Of a DNA stretch of 64,000 nucleotides, positions 18,609-27,747 are shown in pieces. A program made the position numbers and the translations under genes. The stretch's first letter is position 1. Each line of letters begins with the position of its first letter. The notes below the pieces were generated by a model. That model was not told the origin of the DNA and did not search any database. It saw only the letters and a list, made by a program, of their open reading frames with translations. This DNA comes from Alphaproteobacteria bacterium (GTDB lineage: Bacteria; Pseudomonadota; Alphaproteobacteria; Micropepsales; Micropepsaceae). The stretch lies in NCBI GenBank assembly GCA_021325375.1, contig JAJPHG010000015.1:1-64000 (forward strand), written 5' to 3'.

Positions 18609-19336
18609 GCATCGAGCTGCGCGACGTGACGAAGAAGGTGCGGCTGGGCCCGATCAGGCTCACCTACGAGAATCTCAACATCAACGTCCCCGACGGCTCG
18701 AGCGTGGCGCTCTTGGGGCGCAAGGAAGCCGGGCTCGACGCGATCACCAAGCTGATCTGCGCCGCCGACGCGCCGGACAGCGGCCGCGTCATCCGCTCGC
18801 ATTCGATATCCTGGCCGATCCCGAGCGCGAGCTTCGTGGCGTCCCATCTTCCGCTCATCGCCAATGCGCGCTTCATCGCGCGGCTCTATGAGGTGGACGA
18901 GAAGGCCTATCTCGCGCAGCTGGAGGAGTACGGCCGCTTCGGCGACGCGCTCCACACCGTCGTCAAGAACTGCCCGGCCGAGATCCGCTCGCTGTTCTGC
19001 TTCCTCTGCGGCATCATACTGCCCTTCGACCAGTACATCTTCACCAGCCTCAGCGTCGGCCCCAAGAGCGAGCGCGGGCGCATCGGCGAGATGGTGGACG
19101 ACCTGCGCCAGCGCGCCGGCTTCCTCCTCATCGGCCAGGACGTGAAGTCCGCTCAAGCCTATTGCAGCCAGGCCTATATCTTCGACCAGGGGGTGGCGAC
19201 CCACTACGACGACATGGAGGCGGCCATCGAGCACTTCAGCTCCATCGAGGAGAAGGACGTCGAGGATGACGGCTTCATGGCCGATCCGGAGCTGGAAGAC
19301 CTCGTCAATGTCGACTTCCAGAATGCCCTGCCGTGA
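18605..19336 (+). CDS. Degenerate KpsT-like ABC ATPase homologue
   Basis: A 243-residue protein that aligns along its length with KpsT-type ATPases but has lost the catalytic motifs. The Walker A position reads G38-RKEA-G43-L44-D45, so the essential Lys and Ser/Thr are gone. The signature loop is CPAEIRS rather than a YSSGM/LSGG-type motif. The Walker B and catalytic Glu region reads FDQYIFTSL, with no Asp-Glu. The H-loop is IGQD, Gln for His. An acidic C-terminal tail (EEKDVEDDGF) follows. ATP hydrolysis by this protein is therefore not expected. It is coupled to an apparently intact permease, and no second ATPase gene is in the window. It may be structural or a partner of another ATPase. 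Confidence 0.75.
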   Translation: MSIELRDVTKKVRLGPIRLTYENLNINVPDGSSVALLGRKEAGLDAITKLICAADAPDSGRVIRSHSISWPIPSASFVASHLPLIANARFIARLYEVDEKAYLAQLEEYGRFGDALHTVVKNCPAEIRSLFCFLCGIILPFDQYIFTSLSVGPKSERGRIGEMVDDLRQRAGFLLIGQDVKSAQAYCSQAYIFDQGVATHYDDMEAAIEHFSSIEEKDVEDDGFMADPELEDLVNVDFQNALP

Positions 19337-19396
19337 GGGGCCGAGTTGTCCAAATCAGAGCCGTGGCGCATGATGCGCCGGGTGGGAGCGTTGAGC

Positions 19397-20314
19397 ATGT
19401 CCAACTTTGAATCCTCCAATAGCGCGACCGAGCCGCGTTCGGGCCTGGCGGGCGTGACCGGCGTCGGCGGCGCGATCTGGGGCGCGCTCAAGGCGACCTT
19501 CCAGCGCATCGGCGAGAGCTTCTCGTTCTGGTCGGTGGTCGGGGCCGTGGCGCTGCTCTCGACCCTCTATTACTTCGTGTTCGCCGAGTCGCTCTACGAT
19601 TCCCAGGCGATCCTCAGCATACAGAACAAAGGCTCCACAGCGAGCGGCGTGGGCTCGATCCTGGGCAGCGCGCTGGGCAGCAGCGGCAGCTCGACGCAGG
19701 CTGGGCAGATCACCGACTACATCAACTCGATGGAGATGCTGCGCATCCTGGACAAGAAGTACCATCTGCGCACGCTCTACCGCTCGCCCGAGCGCAACCC
19801 GTTCTGGCGACTCTACTTCGCCGATACGGACGAGAACTTCCTGTGGTTCTACCAGCACATGTTCGCGGTCGATTCCGATACCGACGACGGCACCTTGACC
19901 GTCGACGTCTACGACTACGATCGCGGGCGCGCGCACCAGATCAGCGAGACGATCACCCAGGAATCCGAGAAGTTCATCAACGACATCAACACCAAGATGC
20001 AGCAGCAGACGATGCTGTTCGCGCGCAACGAGCTCTCCGCCTCCGTCAAGGCCGTGGCGGCTGCCAAGACGCCAGAGGACCAGTCCGTCGCCGAGATGCG
20101 CCTGACCGCGGCGCAGCAGGCGCTGGCCTCGGTGGAGGGCGCCGCGAATCAGCAGACGATCTTCATCGTGCCGATCTCCGCGCCCTCGCTTCCGACCGAG
20201 ACGACCGAGCCGGAGCGGCTGTTCAACATCATCACCATCACGGTGCTTGCCGCGCTCATCTACGCGGTCGGCTTCCTGATGTGGAGCAACGTGCGCGACC
20301 ACAGGAAGGCGTAA
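19397..20314 (+). CDS. Capsule polysaccharide co-polymerase, KpsE-like
   Basis: A 305-residue inner-membrane protein of the Wzz/KpsE co-polymerase type: an N-terminal transmembrane helix (SVVGAVALLSTLYYFVFAE, about residues 50-68), a periplasmic domain with a Gly/Ser-rich GSILGSALGSSGSS stretch and a helical region, and a second transmembrane helix (ITITVLAALIYAVGFLMW) near the C-terminus. KpsE links the ABC exporter to the outer-membrane channel. The ATG at 19397 has a GGGAG Shine-Dalgarno at 8 bases; an upstream TTG at 19346 with GAGGGG is an alternative. It is last in the exporter operon, 60 bases after the KpsT-like gene. No KpsD-type outer-membrane partner is present here. Confidence 0.8.
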   Translation: MSNFESSNSATEPRSGLAGVTGVGGAIWGALKATFQRIGESFSFWSVVGAVALLSTLYYFVFAESLYDSQAILSIQNKGSTASGVGSILGSALGSSGSSTQAGQITDYINSMEMLRILDKKYHLRTLYRSPERNPFWRLYFADTDENFLWFYQHMFAVDSDTDDGTLTVDVYDYDRGRAHQISETITQESEKFINDINTKMQQQTMLFARNELSASVKAVAAAKTPEDQSVAEMRLTAAQQALASVEGAANQQTIFIVPISAPSLPTETTEPERLFNIITITVLAALIYAVGFLMWSNVRDHRKA

Positions 20315-20333
20315 GGGAGTAATCCCGCCAACT

Positions 20334-20425
20334 CGTCATGGCCCGGCTTGTGCGGGCCACCCACGGACGTCTTCTCGATCTCGCAAGTTTGCCCTGGGTC
20401 GCCCGCATAAAGCGGGCGATGACGG
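20334..20425. repeat. GTCATGGCC-type dispersed palindromic repeat, copy 1
   Basis: An imperfect inverted repeat: CGTCATGGCCCG at the left end is mirrored by GGGCGATGACGG at the right end, and each arm contains its own short hairpin around GCGGGC. It lies between the convergent kpsE-like and epimerase genes and could serve as a two-way terminator. Confidence 0.7.
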
Positions 20426-20432
20426 TTTTTGG

Positions 20433-21485
20433 CTACAACGCCCCGCGCAGGATCTCAACGATCTCCTCCGCCGCATGTCCGTCGCCGTAGTCGGCGATGT
20501 CGCGGCGCGGCTTGTAGTCGGGCGTGCGCCACAGCCGGTTCCAGCCGCAATCGACGGTCTCGGTCCATTCGGTCTCGTCGCGCAGCGTGACGCAGGGCAC
20601 GCGGTGGAAATAAGCCTCTTTCTGCACGCCGCCGGAATCGGTGAGCACGATCGCCGCATGATGCAGCAGCCGACACATGTCGAGATAGCCGACCGGCTCG
20701 ATGACGATGATGCCGGGCCGCTTCGCATCAAGCCCCGCGCGCGCCAGCGCCGCGGCCGTGCGTGGATGCACGGGGAACACGATGGGCTGCCTCTTCGCTT
20801 CGGCCGCGACATAGTCGAGCAGGGGGCCGAGCGCGTCCGCGCCGTCGGTGTTGTGGGCGCGATGGATCGTGGCGACGCCGTATTTTCCGGGCACGAGGCG
20901 CAGCCGCTCGAGGATTCTCGACTTGCGTTCCGCGACCGGGGTCGCATGCAGCGTCGCGTCGTACATCAGATCGCCGGTGAGATGGACGCCCTGCGCGATG
21001 CCCTCGCGCGCGAGATTGGCGATTGCCCCGCGCGTGGGGCACAGCAGAACCCGGCTCAGATGATCGGTGACGACGCGGTTGATCTCTTCCGGCATGGCGC
21101 GGTTGAAGGAGCGTAAGCCCGCCTCGACATGGACGAGCGCAATGCCGAGCTTGGACGCGGCCAGGGCGCCCGCGAGCGTCGAGTTGGTGTCGCCATAGAC
21201 CACGACCGCATCCGGACGTTCGTCCAGCAGCACGCGCTCGATGCGCGCCAGCATCTCCCCCGTCATCGCGCCATGCGCCGCGCCGGGAATCGAGAAATGA
21301 TGCGCGGGCGGAGGGATGCCGAGCTCGTCGAAGAACACCGCCGACATGTTGTCGTCGAAATGCTGTCCGGTATGGATCAGGCGCTCGTCGAAATCGGGGG
21401 CGGCATCGAAGGCGCGCGACAGCGCGAAGGCCTTGACGAATTGCGGCCGGGCGCCGACGACGGTCGCGATTTTCCTGCGCTGCAT
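20433..21485 (-). CDS. wecB: UDP-N-acetylglucosamine 2-epimerase (non-hydrolysing)
   Basis: A 350-residue enzyme that interconverts UDP-GlcNAc and UDP-ManNAc in the cytosol, feeding surface-polysaccharide synthesis. Family motifs are intact: GARPQFVKAFALSRAF and HTGQHFDDNMSAVFF at the N-terminus, VYGDTNSTLAG, HVEAGLRSFNRAMPEEINR, TIHRAHNTD and LTDSGGVQKEAYF. The start is the ATG of MQRRKIATVVGARP; the open frame continues 13 codons upstream. It ends a three-gene minus-strand run with gnd and pgl (13 bases after pgl). The WecG/TagA-like transferase at 36384 could use a ManNAc-derived sugar made by this enzyme; this link is inference. Confidence 0.94.
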   Translation of the reverse strand: MQRRKIATVVGARPQFVKAFALSRAFDAAPDFDERLIHTGQHFDDNMSAVFFDELGIPPPAHHFSIPGAAHGAMTGEMLARIERVLLDERPDAVVVYGDTNSTLAGALAASKLGIALVHVEAGLRSFNRAMPEEINRVVTDHLSRVLLCPTRGAIANLAREGIAQGVHLTGDLMYDATLHATPVAERKSRILERLRLVPGKYGVATIHRAHNTDGADALGPLLDYVAAEAKRQPIVFPVHPRTAAALARAGLDAKRPGIIVIEPVGYLDMCRLLHHAAIVLTDSGGVQKEAYFHRVPCVTLRDETEWTETVDCGWNRLWRTPDYKPRRDIADYGDGHAAEEIVEILRGAL

Positions 21486-21498
21486 GGCGGGCACATAA

Positions 21499-22170
21499 TC
21501 ACGCGGCCGCTTCCCTGTCGACAAAGAACACGAGCTCGCCTTTGGGACGGATGCGCGACGCGGGCAGGCTCATGTCGCCGGAGAGCACGCGGCGCAGCGC
21601 GTCGCGCTTCTCCGCGCCCGTCACCAGGAACGCGACGTGATCGCTGTCGTCGAGCGCGGGATAGGTGAGGGTGACGCGCGTCCGGCCCAATCCCTCCACC
21701 ACGCCGGTCAGGCGCGTGCGCTCGTCGATCATCGGCGAGCCGGGGAAGAGCGAAGCGGTGTGGCCGTCGGGCCCCAGCCCCAGCAAGGTCACGTCGAACA
21801 GCGGACCGTCGCCGCGCAGCGCTTTGAGCTCGGCTTCATAGGCGAGCGCCGCGGCCTGCGCCGTCACGCCGACCGTCTGGACCGGATAGACGTTCTTTTC
21901 CGGCGCGCGATACAGCATCGCCTCGCGCGCCATGCGGTAGTTGCTTTGTCCATCGTCCGGCGGCACGAAACGCTCGTCGCCGAAGAACCAGCGCGCGCGG
22001 TCCCAGGGAAAGCCGTCGTCGCGCGCGAGCCGCTCATAGGCCGCGCGCGGCGTCGAGCCGCCGGAGAGCGCGACGTTGAAGGGACCTTGCTTGGCGCGCG
22101 CAAGCCCGCTCAGCCATTGCGCGACATGCGCGGCCAGCGCCCCCGGATCGGCGAAGGTCTCGACGTTCAC
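21499..22170 (-). CDS. pgl: 6-phosphogluconolactonase
   Basis: A 223-residue enzyme of the SOL/DevB type that hydrolyses 6-phosphogluconolactone to 6-phosphogluconate in the oxidative pentose-phosphate pathway. Characteristic sequences are [39 protein letters not shown], and [15 protein letters not shown]. The start is GTG at 22170, overlapping the gnd stop as GTGA, so the two genes are translationally coupled and produce consecutive pathway enzymes. The glucose-6-phosphate dehydrogenase gene (zwf) is not in the window. Confidence 0.95.
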   Translation of the reverse strand: MNVETFADPGALAAHVAQWLSGLARAKQGPFNVALSGGSTPRAAYERLARDDGFPWDRARWFFGDERFVPPDDGQSNYRMAREAMLYRAPEKNVYPVQTVGVTAQAAALAYEAELKALRGDGPLFDVTLLGLGPDGHTASLFPGSPMIDERTRLTGVVEGLGRTRVTLTYPALDDSDHVAFLVTGAEKRDALRRVLSGDMSLPASRIRPKGELVFFVDREAAA

Positions 22171-23141
22171 GGCTTCGGCTCGACATGGCCGCCGAAGCCG
22201 TGGCGCATGGCCGAGAGCAGCTTGTCGGCGAAGCTCTCCCGCTCGCGCGAGCGGAAGCGCGCATAGAGCGAGGCGGAGAGCACGTCCGCCGGCACCGCCT
22301 CCTCGAGCGCCGCCATCACCGTCCAGCGGCCCTCGCCGGAATCGGCGACGGTGCCGGAATATTCCTTGAGGTCGGCATCGCCCGCGAGCGCGGCCGAGGT
22401 GAGGTCGAGCAGCCAGGACTGGATCACGCTGCCGCGCCGCCACACCTCTGCGATGTCGGCGATGTCGAGGTCGAAGCGCTGCTCTTGCGGCAGCTGATCG
22501 GAGTTCGCGTGGCGCAGGATGTCGAAGCCCTCGGCATAGGCCTGCATCAGGCCGTATTCGATGCCGTTGTGGATCATCTTGACGAAATGGCCCGAGCCGC
22601 TCGGCCCGCAATGGATGTAGCCCTGCGCCGCGCGGTCGTCCTTGGGCCGTCCCGGCGTCAGCGCCGTGTTGCCCACACCCGGCGCCATCGCGGCGAAGAT
22701 CGGATCGAGGTGGTCGATGGTCTCCTTGTCGCCGCCGATCATCATGCAATAGCCGCGCTCGAGGCCCCACACCCCGCCGCTGGTGCCGACGTCGACATAG
22801 TGCAGCTTGCGTTCGGCCAGCGCGCGGCCGCGGCGGATGTCGTCCTTGTAGAACGTGTTGCCGCCGTCGATGACGATGTCGCCGGGCTCCAGCAGATCGC
22901 GCAGCGCGTTCAGCGTGTTCTCGGTGATTTCGCCCGCAGGTAGCATGATCCACACCGCGCGCGGTTTTTCGAGCTTGGCGACGAGATCGGCGAGGCTGTC
23001 GGCGCCCACGGCCCCTTCTTTCGCGAGCCCCGCCACGGCGTGCGGATCCTTGTCGTACACCACGCAGGCGTGGGAGGCGCGCATCAGCCGACGCACGATA
23101 TTGGCGCCCATCCGGCCAAGTCCGATCATGCCCAGCTGCAT
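22167..23141 (-). CDS. gnd: 6-phosphogluconate dehydrogenase, short (decarboxylating) form
   Basis: A 324-residue enzyme converting 6-phosphogluconate to ribulose 5-phosphate and CO2. The N-terminal dinucleotide-binding loop is [16 protein letters not shown], followed by [12 protein letters not shown], the substrate motif [23 protein letters not shown] (read as [12 protein letters not shown] and RGYCMMIGG), and the catalytic [20 protein letters not shown] region with Lys and His. This is the short GndA/YqeC type (about 300-330 residues), not the 470-residue dimeric form, and such enzymes often prefer NAD+. Its stop overlaps the pgl start. Divergent from the sulfatase gene, with 100 bases between. 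Confidence 0.95.
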   Translation of the reverse strand: MQLGMIGLGRMGANIVRRLMRASHACVVYDKDPHAVAGLAKEGAVGADSLADLVAKLEKPRAVWIMLPAGEITENTLNALRDLLEPGDIVIDGGNTFYKDDIRRGRALAERKLHYVDVGTSGGVWGLERGYCMMIGGDKETIDHLDPIFAAMAPGVGNTALTPGRPKDDRAAQGYIHCGPSGSGHFVKMIHNGIEYGLMQAYAEGFDILRHANSDQLPQEQRFDLDIADIAEVWRRGSVIQSWLLDLTSAALAGDADLKEYSGTVADSGEGRWTVMAALEEAVPADVLSASLYARFRSRERESFADKLLSAMRHGFGGHVEPKP

Positions 23142-23241
23142 CGCTCTTCTCCGTGTTCAGGCTTTTAACGTCCGATCCGCCCCTTCTGTGCCCGGACCGC
23201 CTTGAGAAGCAAGGCCCGCGCAGGCATTCTCACCTTTCGTC

Positions 23242-24762
23242 ATGAAACGGCCATTCGACGTTCTCTTCATCACAGCGGACCAGTGGCGGGCGGAGTGCCT
23301 CTCGGCGCTTGGCCACCCGAGCGTGCGCACGCCCCATCTCGACGCCCTGGCGCAGGGCGGCGTGCTGTTCCGCAACCACTTCGCCAATGCGGTGCCTTGC
23401 GGGCCGTCGCGCGCCTCGCTGCATACGGGTATGTATCTTCAGAACCATCGCTCCGGCACCAACGGCACGCCGCTGGACGCGCGCCACACCAACTGGGCGA
23501 AGGAGGTGGGGCGCGCGGGCTACGATCCGGTGCTGTTCGGCTACACCGACACGAGCATCGATCCGCGCGGCGTCGAGGCGGACGACCCCTGGCTGCGCAC
23601 CTATGAGGGCCCGCTCCCCGGCATCCGCGTCGCCGTGATGATGGGCGAGAAGCCGCACCCCTGGACCGACTGGCTGAAGGCGCGAGGCTTCGCGGTGCCT
23701 GAGGACATCCGTTACGCCTATTCGATGCGCGGCCCCGGCCCCGACTATGAGGACGGCGCGGCTGTGCCCAAGCCGCTCGCGCTGCCGGTCGAGGCCGACG
23801 ACACCTCGTTCCTCGTCGACCGCTGCATCGATTATATCCGCGCCGCGAAAGAGCCGTTCGTGGCGCATCTGTCGATCCTGCGGCCGCACCCGCCCTTCAT
23901 CGCGCCCGAGCCCTATAATGCGATGTACGATCCGCTCGGCGTGCCGGGATTCGCGCGGCGCGCGACGCCGGAAGACGAAGCGTCCCAGCATCCCTGGCTC
24001 GCGCACCAATTGTCGCGCCGCCTGTTCCGCGCGCCTGCCGACGAGAAGAAGCTGCGCCGGCTGAAGGCCGTCTATTACGGGCTGATGAGCGAGGTCGACA
24101 CGGCGATCGGGCGCGTGATCGCGGCGCTGAAAGAGACCGGGCGCTGGGAGACGACGCTGATCGTCTTCACTTCCGACCACGGCGAGCAGATGGGCGACCA
24201 CTGGCTGCTCGGCAAATGCGGCTATTTCGACGAATCCTATCGCGTTCCGCTGATCGTGCGCGACCCGCGGCAGCCCCAAGTGCATGGCAGCGTCGTCGAC
24301 GACTTCACCGAGAATGTCGATATCATGCCGACGATGCTGGACGCGCTCGGCCTCGACATGCCCGTGCAATGCGACGGCCGTTCGCTCGCACCCTTCCTGG
24401 AGGGCAAGAGCGCGCCGGGCAACTGGCGGCAGGAAGCGCATTGGGAATACGATTTCCGCAATCCCGCCGACGACGCCGTGGAGAAGCGCCTCGACCTGAC
24501 GCTGCATCAATGCACGCTGAACGTCGTGCGCGGGCGGCGCTACAAATACGTGCACTTCACCAAGCTGCCGCCGCTCTTCTTCGATCTGGAGCGCGACAGA
24601 CACGAGTTCGAGGACCGCGCGCGCGATCCGGCCTATCTGCCGCTCGTGCTCGAGCATGCGCAGAAGCTGCTCTCGTGGCGCATGAACCACGACGAGCAGA
24701 CGCTCACCCATATCGCGCTCAGGGATGAAGGCCCGGTGCACCGCGCCGCGCCGCGCGTTTGA
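23242..24762 (+). CDS. Phosphonate monoester hydrolase / sulfatase-family hydrolase
   Basis: A 506-residue alkaline-phosphatase-superfamily hydrolase. The nucleophile motif is VPCGPSRASLHTG: Cys53 in C-x-P-S-R is the residue converted to formylglycine in sulfatases. Metal ligands are visible as ITADQ (Asp13) and FTSDHGEQMGDH, with LLGKCGY following. The whole sequence follows the Rhizobium/Burkholderia phosphonate monoester hydrolases more closely than classical arylsulfatases (GYDPVLFGYTDT, LRPHPPFIAPEPYNAMY, QEAHWEYDFR, YKYVHFTKLPPLFFDL). These enzymes are promiscuous for phosphonate, phosphodiester and sulfate esters. No signal peptide is seen, so it is probably cytosolic. It needs a formylglycine-generating enzyme encoded elsewhere. 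Confidence 0.88.
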   Translation: MKRPFDVLFITADQWRAECLSALGHPSVRTPHLDALAQGGVLFRNHFANAVPCGPSRASLHTGMYLQNHRSGTNGTPLDARHTNWAKEVGRAGYDPVLFGYTDTSIDPRGVEADDPWLRTYEGPLPGIRVAVMMGEKPHPWTDWLKARGFAVPEDIRYAYSMRGPGPDYEDGAAVPKPLALPVEADDTSFLVDRCIDYIRAAKEPFVAHLSILRPHPPFIAPEPYNAMYDPLGVPGFARRATPEDEASQHPWLAHQLSRRLFRAPADEKKLRRLKAVYYGLMSEVDTAIGRVIAALKETGRWETTLIVFTSDHGEQMGDHWLLGKCGYFDESYRVPLIVRDPRQPQVHGSVVDDFTENVDIMPTMLDALGLDMPVQCDGRSLAPFLEGKSAPGNWRQEAHWEYDFRNPADDAVEKRLDLTLHQCTLNVVRGRRYKYVHFTKLPPLFFDLERDRHEFEDRARDPAYLPLVLEHAQKLLSWRMNHDEQTLTHIALRDEGPVHRAAPRV

Positions 24763-24794
24763 AGATGGTTTCGATTGAACGCAATCACCCTCAA

Positions 24795-24885
24795 CCGTCA
24801 TGGCCGCCCTTGAGGCGGCCATCCAGCGCGAGCGATAGCGAGCAAGTGACTCTGGATGGCCGGATCAAGCCCGGCCATGACGATG
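24795..24885. repeat. GTCATGGCC-type dispersed palindromic repeat, copy 2
   Basis: The left arm CCGTCATGGCCGCC...GGCCATCCAG and the right arm CTGGATGGCC...GGCCATGACG are near reverse complements separated by a Ser-codon-like spacer of about 25 bases. It lies between the sulfatase gene and the next membrane-protein gene and closely resembles the copy at 63467. Confidence 0.75.
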
Positions 24886-24919
24886 GTGTGAGCCGCTTCA
24901 ATCGAGAACGGCTCCAGCG

Positions 24920-26407
24920 ATGAAATGGGTCTTTGGCGTCGCGATCCTGATGGCCGTGCCCTTGTGGTGCGTGCACCAGCCGGCGATGCCCGATTATCCC
25001 GCGCATCTTGCCAGCTACTGGCTTATCGCGGGCGGGCCGTCGAAATTCTATCACCTCGCCTGGGCGTTCCTGCCCAACCTCGCGGGCGAGATCGTCGTGC
25101 CGCTGTTGTCCAAGATCGTGGGCCTAGATTTCGCGGCCAGGCTGTTCATGACCTCTGGGCTGATGCTGTGGGTGATCGGGCCCGCGCTTGTCCAGCGTGC
25201 CCTGTTCGGCCGTGCGGGGATCGCCGCGCTGTTCGCCGCGTTCTTCGCCTACAACGCCAATTTCGTCTGGGGGTTCCTGAACTACGACTTCGCGATGGGC
25301 CTCGTGTTCGTCGTCTTCGCCGCCTGGATCGCGACCGAGGACAGGCGAACGAAGCTGCATCTTGTGGGCTTCGCGCTTGCCGCGACGGCGATCTATTTCA
25401 GCCATCTCTTCGCGCTCGCGGTGCTGGGGCTGCTGTTGGTGAGCTACGAGCTCGGCCGCCCCTGGCGCCGCATGGCGGAAGCGGGCGCGATCTTCGCACC
25501 GGCCGCCTTGTGCTTCCTGTTCCTCAAGCCGCAAGGCGCCGCCGGGGATGGCGTGACGTTCAATCTTCTCACCACGGCGTTCGACCGTCTCGACGCCATG
25601 ATCCAGATCGATTTCGACGATCCGTCCTACGTGCTGATCGCGGTTCTGGCGGTGCTGTTCGCCACAGGCCTGTGGCGCGGCTGGCTGGTGATGCACTCGC
25701 GCATGCGCGTGCCGCTGATCGCGCTCGCGCTCGCCACCGTGTTCATGCCCGAATGGGCGATGGGCGGGTGGGGCGTGCATATGCGCCTGCCCGCGGTGCT
25801 GGGCGCGCTCGCCTTCGCGTCGTGCGAGTTCCGCCTGGACCGCAACGCGGCGCGCGTGCTGGCGGCGTCCGCCGCGCTCGTCCTTGTCTACAATGTCTTC
25901 GCCCTGACGCGCGACTGGCTCGTCTATGACCGCCAGTTCGCCGAGTTCCGCGCGGTCGCGCGCGCGCTGCCCGTGGGCACGCGCCTGATGACCGTGCTCG
26001 ACGGCGACGCCATCGGCTTCCGCTCCGACCAGCCCTATTGGCACATGGCGGAGCTCGCGATCCCGGAACGCGGCGCGTTCACGCCGCTGCTGTTCACGAC
26101 GCGCGACCAGCATATCGTGCAGATCGATCCGCCATGGCAGGGGATCGCGGCCGCCTCGGCCGAGCAGGGCTCGCCGCCCGACATCGACGAGCTCGCCGAT
26201 CTCGCGGCCTCGCGCATCGACGAAGACGAGGACATCAAGAACGTGTTCCCCTATCTGATGCGCTTCCAGTGCAAATACGACGTCGCGGTGGTGATCCATC
26301 AGGGCGGCCCGCGCGCGCAAGTGCCCAAGATGCTCAAGCCGCGGCATGAGGGCAGCTTCTTCTCGCTCTACGACATCGTGCCCGACGCGGCCTGCCGAAC
26401 GCCATGA
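24920..26407 (+). CDS. Polytopic membrane protein, GT-C-like, unknown function
   Basis: A 495-residue protein with about ten hydrophobic helices in the first 330 residues (e.g. FGVAILMAVPLWCV, LVFVVFAAWIAT, LFALAVLGLLLVSYEL) and a soluble C-terminal region of about 160 residues. The first loop holds an acidic, aromatic MPDYPAHLASYW motif, the position where GT-C glycosyltransferases keep their catalytic Asp. This makes a lipid-linked sugar transferase possible but not proven. Its stop overlaps the start of the next membrane protein as ATGA, so the two are coupled. No Pfam-level identity comes to mind. Confidence 0.7.
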   Translation: MKWVFGVAILMAVPLWCVHQPAMPDYPAHLASYWLIAGGPSKFYHLAWAFLPNLAGEIVVPLLSKIVGLDFAARLFMTSGLMLWVIGPALVQRALFGRAGIAALFAAFFAYNANFVWGFLNYDFAMGLVFVVFAAWIATEDRRTKLHLVGFALAATAIYFSHLFALAVLGLLLVSYELGRPWRRMAEAGAIFAPAALCFLFLKPQGAAGDGVTFNLLTTAFDRLDAMIQIDFDDPSYVLIAVLAVLFATGLWRGWLVMHSRMRVPLIALALATVFMPEWAMGGWGVHMRLPAVLGALAFASCEFRLDRNAARVLAASAALVLVYNVFALTRDWLVYDRQFAEFRAVARALPVGTRLMTVLDGDAIGFRSDQPYWHMAELAIPERGAFTPLLFTTRDQHIVQIDPPWQGIAAASAEQGSPPDIDELADLAASRIDEDEDIKNVFPYLMRFQCKYDVAVVIHQGGPRAQVPKMLKPRHEGSFFSLYDIVPDAACRTP

Positions 26408-27747
26408 GGCGCGCGCTTACGATACTCGATGCCGTCCTCGTGCTCGCCTGCGCCATGGGGCTGTGGCGTGTCGTGGCGACGATAGGCCTGCATGTGCCGC
26501 TCGATCCGAACGAGGGCTGGAACGCCTATCACGCGGTTGCCGCGATGTCGGGCGGGCCGCTTTATCCCGGTACGGACAGCTTCCTGGCGAACAACTATCC
26601 GCCCCTGTCGTATTACGTCGTCGGCGCCGTCGGTTGGCTCACCGGCGACGAGATCGTCGCGGGCCGGATCGTGTCGCTGCTTTCGCTGCTCGCCGTCGCG
26701 GCCGGGATATTCGCCTGCGCGCGGCGCATGGGCGCGGGGGCCGAGGCGTCGCTGTTCGGCGTGCTGTGGTTCGTGCTCGGGCTTCTCGTCTTCAGCGACT
26801 ATGTGGGCATGGACGATCCGCAGCTTCTCGGCCACGCGGTGGCGATGGCGGGATTCGTGCTGCTCTTGCGCGGGAACCTCTTCGGCGCGGCGCTGGCGAT
26901 GGCGCTGGCGCTGTTCGTCAAGCACAACCTCGTGGCCATGCCGCTCGCGGCCCTCGTCTGGCTCGCGCTCACCGACCGCAAGGCCGCAGTGCGTTTCGCG
27001 GCCTGGGGCATCGGTTTCGCCGCGCTCGGCTTGATCCTGTTCCGGCTCGTCTATGGCGTGAGCCTCCTGCATGTGCTCGCGTCGCCCAGGCTCTATTCGC
27101 TCGCGACGCTGCGCGAGAACGTCGCGGCCTGGACGGTCTGGGGCGGCGCGGGGCTCGCCGTCATGGCCTCTCTGCTGGTCGTGCGCAGGGGCGACCGCGA
27201 CGTGGCGCTGTGCGCGATCTATGCGTTCGCGGCAGTGCTGATCGGTTTTTTCTTCGCGGGCGGCGCCGGCGTCGACATGAACATCTGGTTCGACGCGGCG
27301 ATCGCGCTGGCGATAGGCGCGGCACTCGCCATCGACCGGTTCGAGCGCGATCTGCACAAATTGCTCGCCGCTTCGGCTTACGCGCTCGCGCTCGTCTGCG
27401 GTCTCGCGCTCAATTGGAACGACGTTTGGGATCGCCCTCAGGCAGCGGATTCCGAGATCGCGTTCCTCAGAGACCAGCCAGGCCCAGCGCTCTGCGAGAC
27501 GCTGTCGCTCTGCTATTGGGCGGGCAAGCGCGCGGAGGTCGACGTGTTCAATACCGGAGAGGCCTTCGCGGCCGGTGCTCGGAGCGACGCGGCGCTGATC
27601 CGGCTGATCGCGGGCCGCCGCTATCACGCGATGGAATTCGACTCGATGGACGATTTCGCGCTCGGCTCGCGGGTGAGAGCGGCCGTGCTCGCGAACTACC
27701 GCATCGATCACGAAAGCGACGATGGCACGTTTCTGGTGCCGCGCTAA
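26404..27747 (+). CDS. GT39/ArnT-like membrane glycosyltransferase family protein
   Basis: A 447-residue polytopic membrane protein with about eleven hydrophobic helices. The first periplasmic loop carries VPLDPNEGWNAYHA, with acidic residues placed as in the DE/DD motif of PMT/ArnT-type GT-C enzymes, followed by ANNYPPLSYYVVGAVGWLTG, the family-like YPPLSYY motif. Such enzymes use polyprenyl-phosphate sugars on the periplasmic side. Coupled by ATGA overlap to the preceding membrane protein. Its last 4 bases overlap the convergent fusion-enzyme gene. Substrate unknown. Confidence 0.72.
   Translation: MRRALTILDAVLVLACAMGLWRVVATIGLHVPLDPNEGWNAYHAVAAMSGGPLYPGTDSFLANNYPPLSYYVVGAVGWLTGDEIVAGRIVSLLSLLAVAAGIFACARRMGAGAEASLFGVLWFVLGLLVFSDYVGMDDPQLLGHAVAMAGFVLLLRGNLFGAALAMALALFVKHNLVAMPLAALVWLALTDRKAAVRFAAWGIGFAALGLILFRLVYGVSLLHVLASPRLYSLATLRENVAAWTVWGGAGLAVMASLLVVRRGDRDVALCAIYAFAAVLIGFFFAGGAGVDMNIWFDAAIALAIGAALAIDRFERDLHKLLAASAYALALVCGLALNWNDVWDRPQAADSEIAFLRDQPGPALCETLSLCYWAGKRAEVDVFNTGEAFAAGARSDAALIRLIAGRRYHAMEFDSMDDFALGSRVRAAVLANYRIDHESDDGTFLVPR

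Noticed and set aside
18605-19336. Treating the KpsT-like gene as a frameshifted pseudogene
   Set aside because: The frame is open to the same length as KpsT, and the start overlaps kpsM in the standard way, so it reads as a retained protein.
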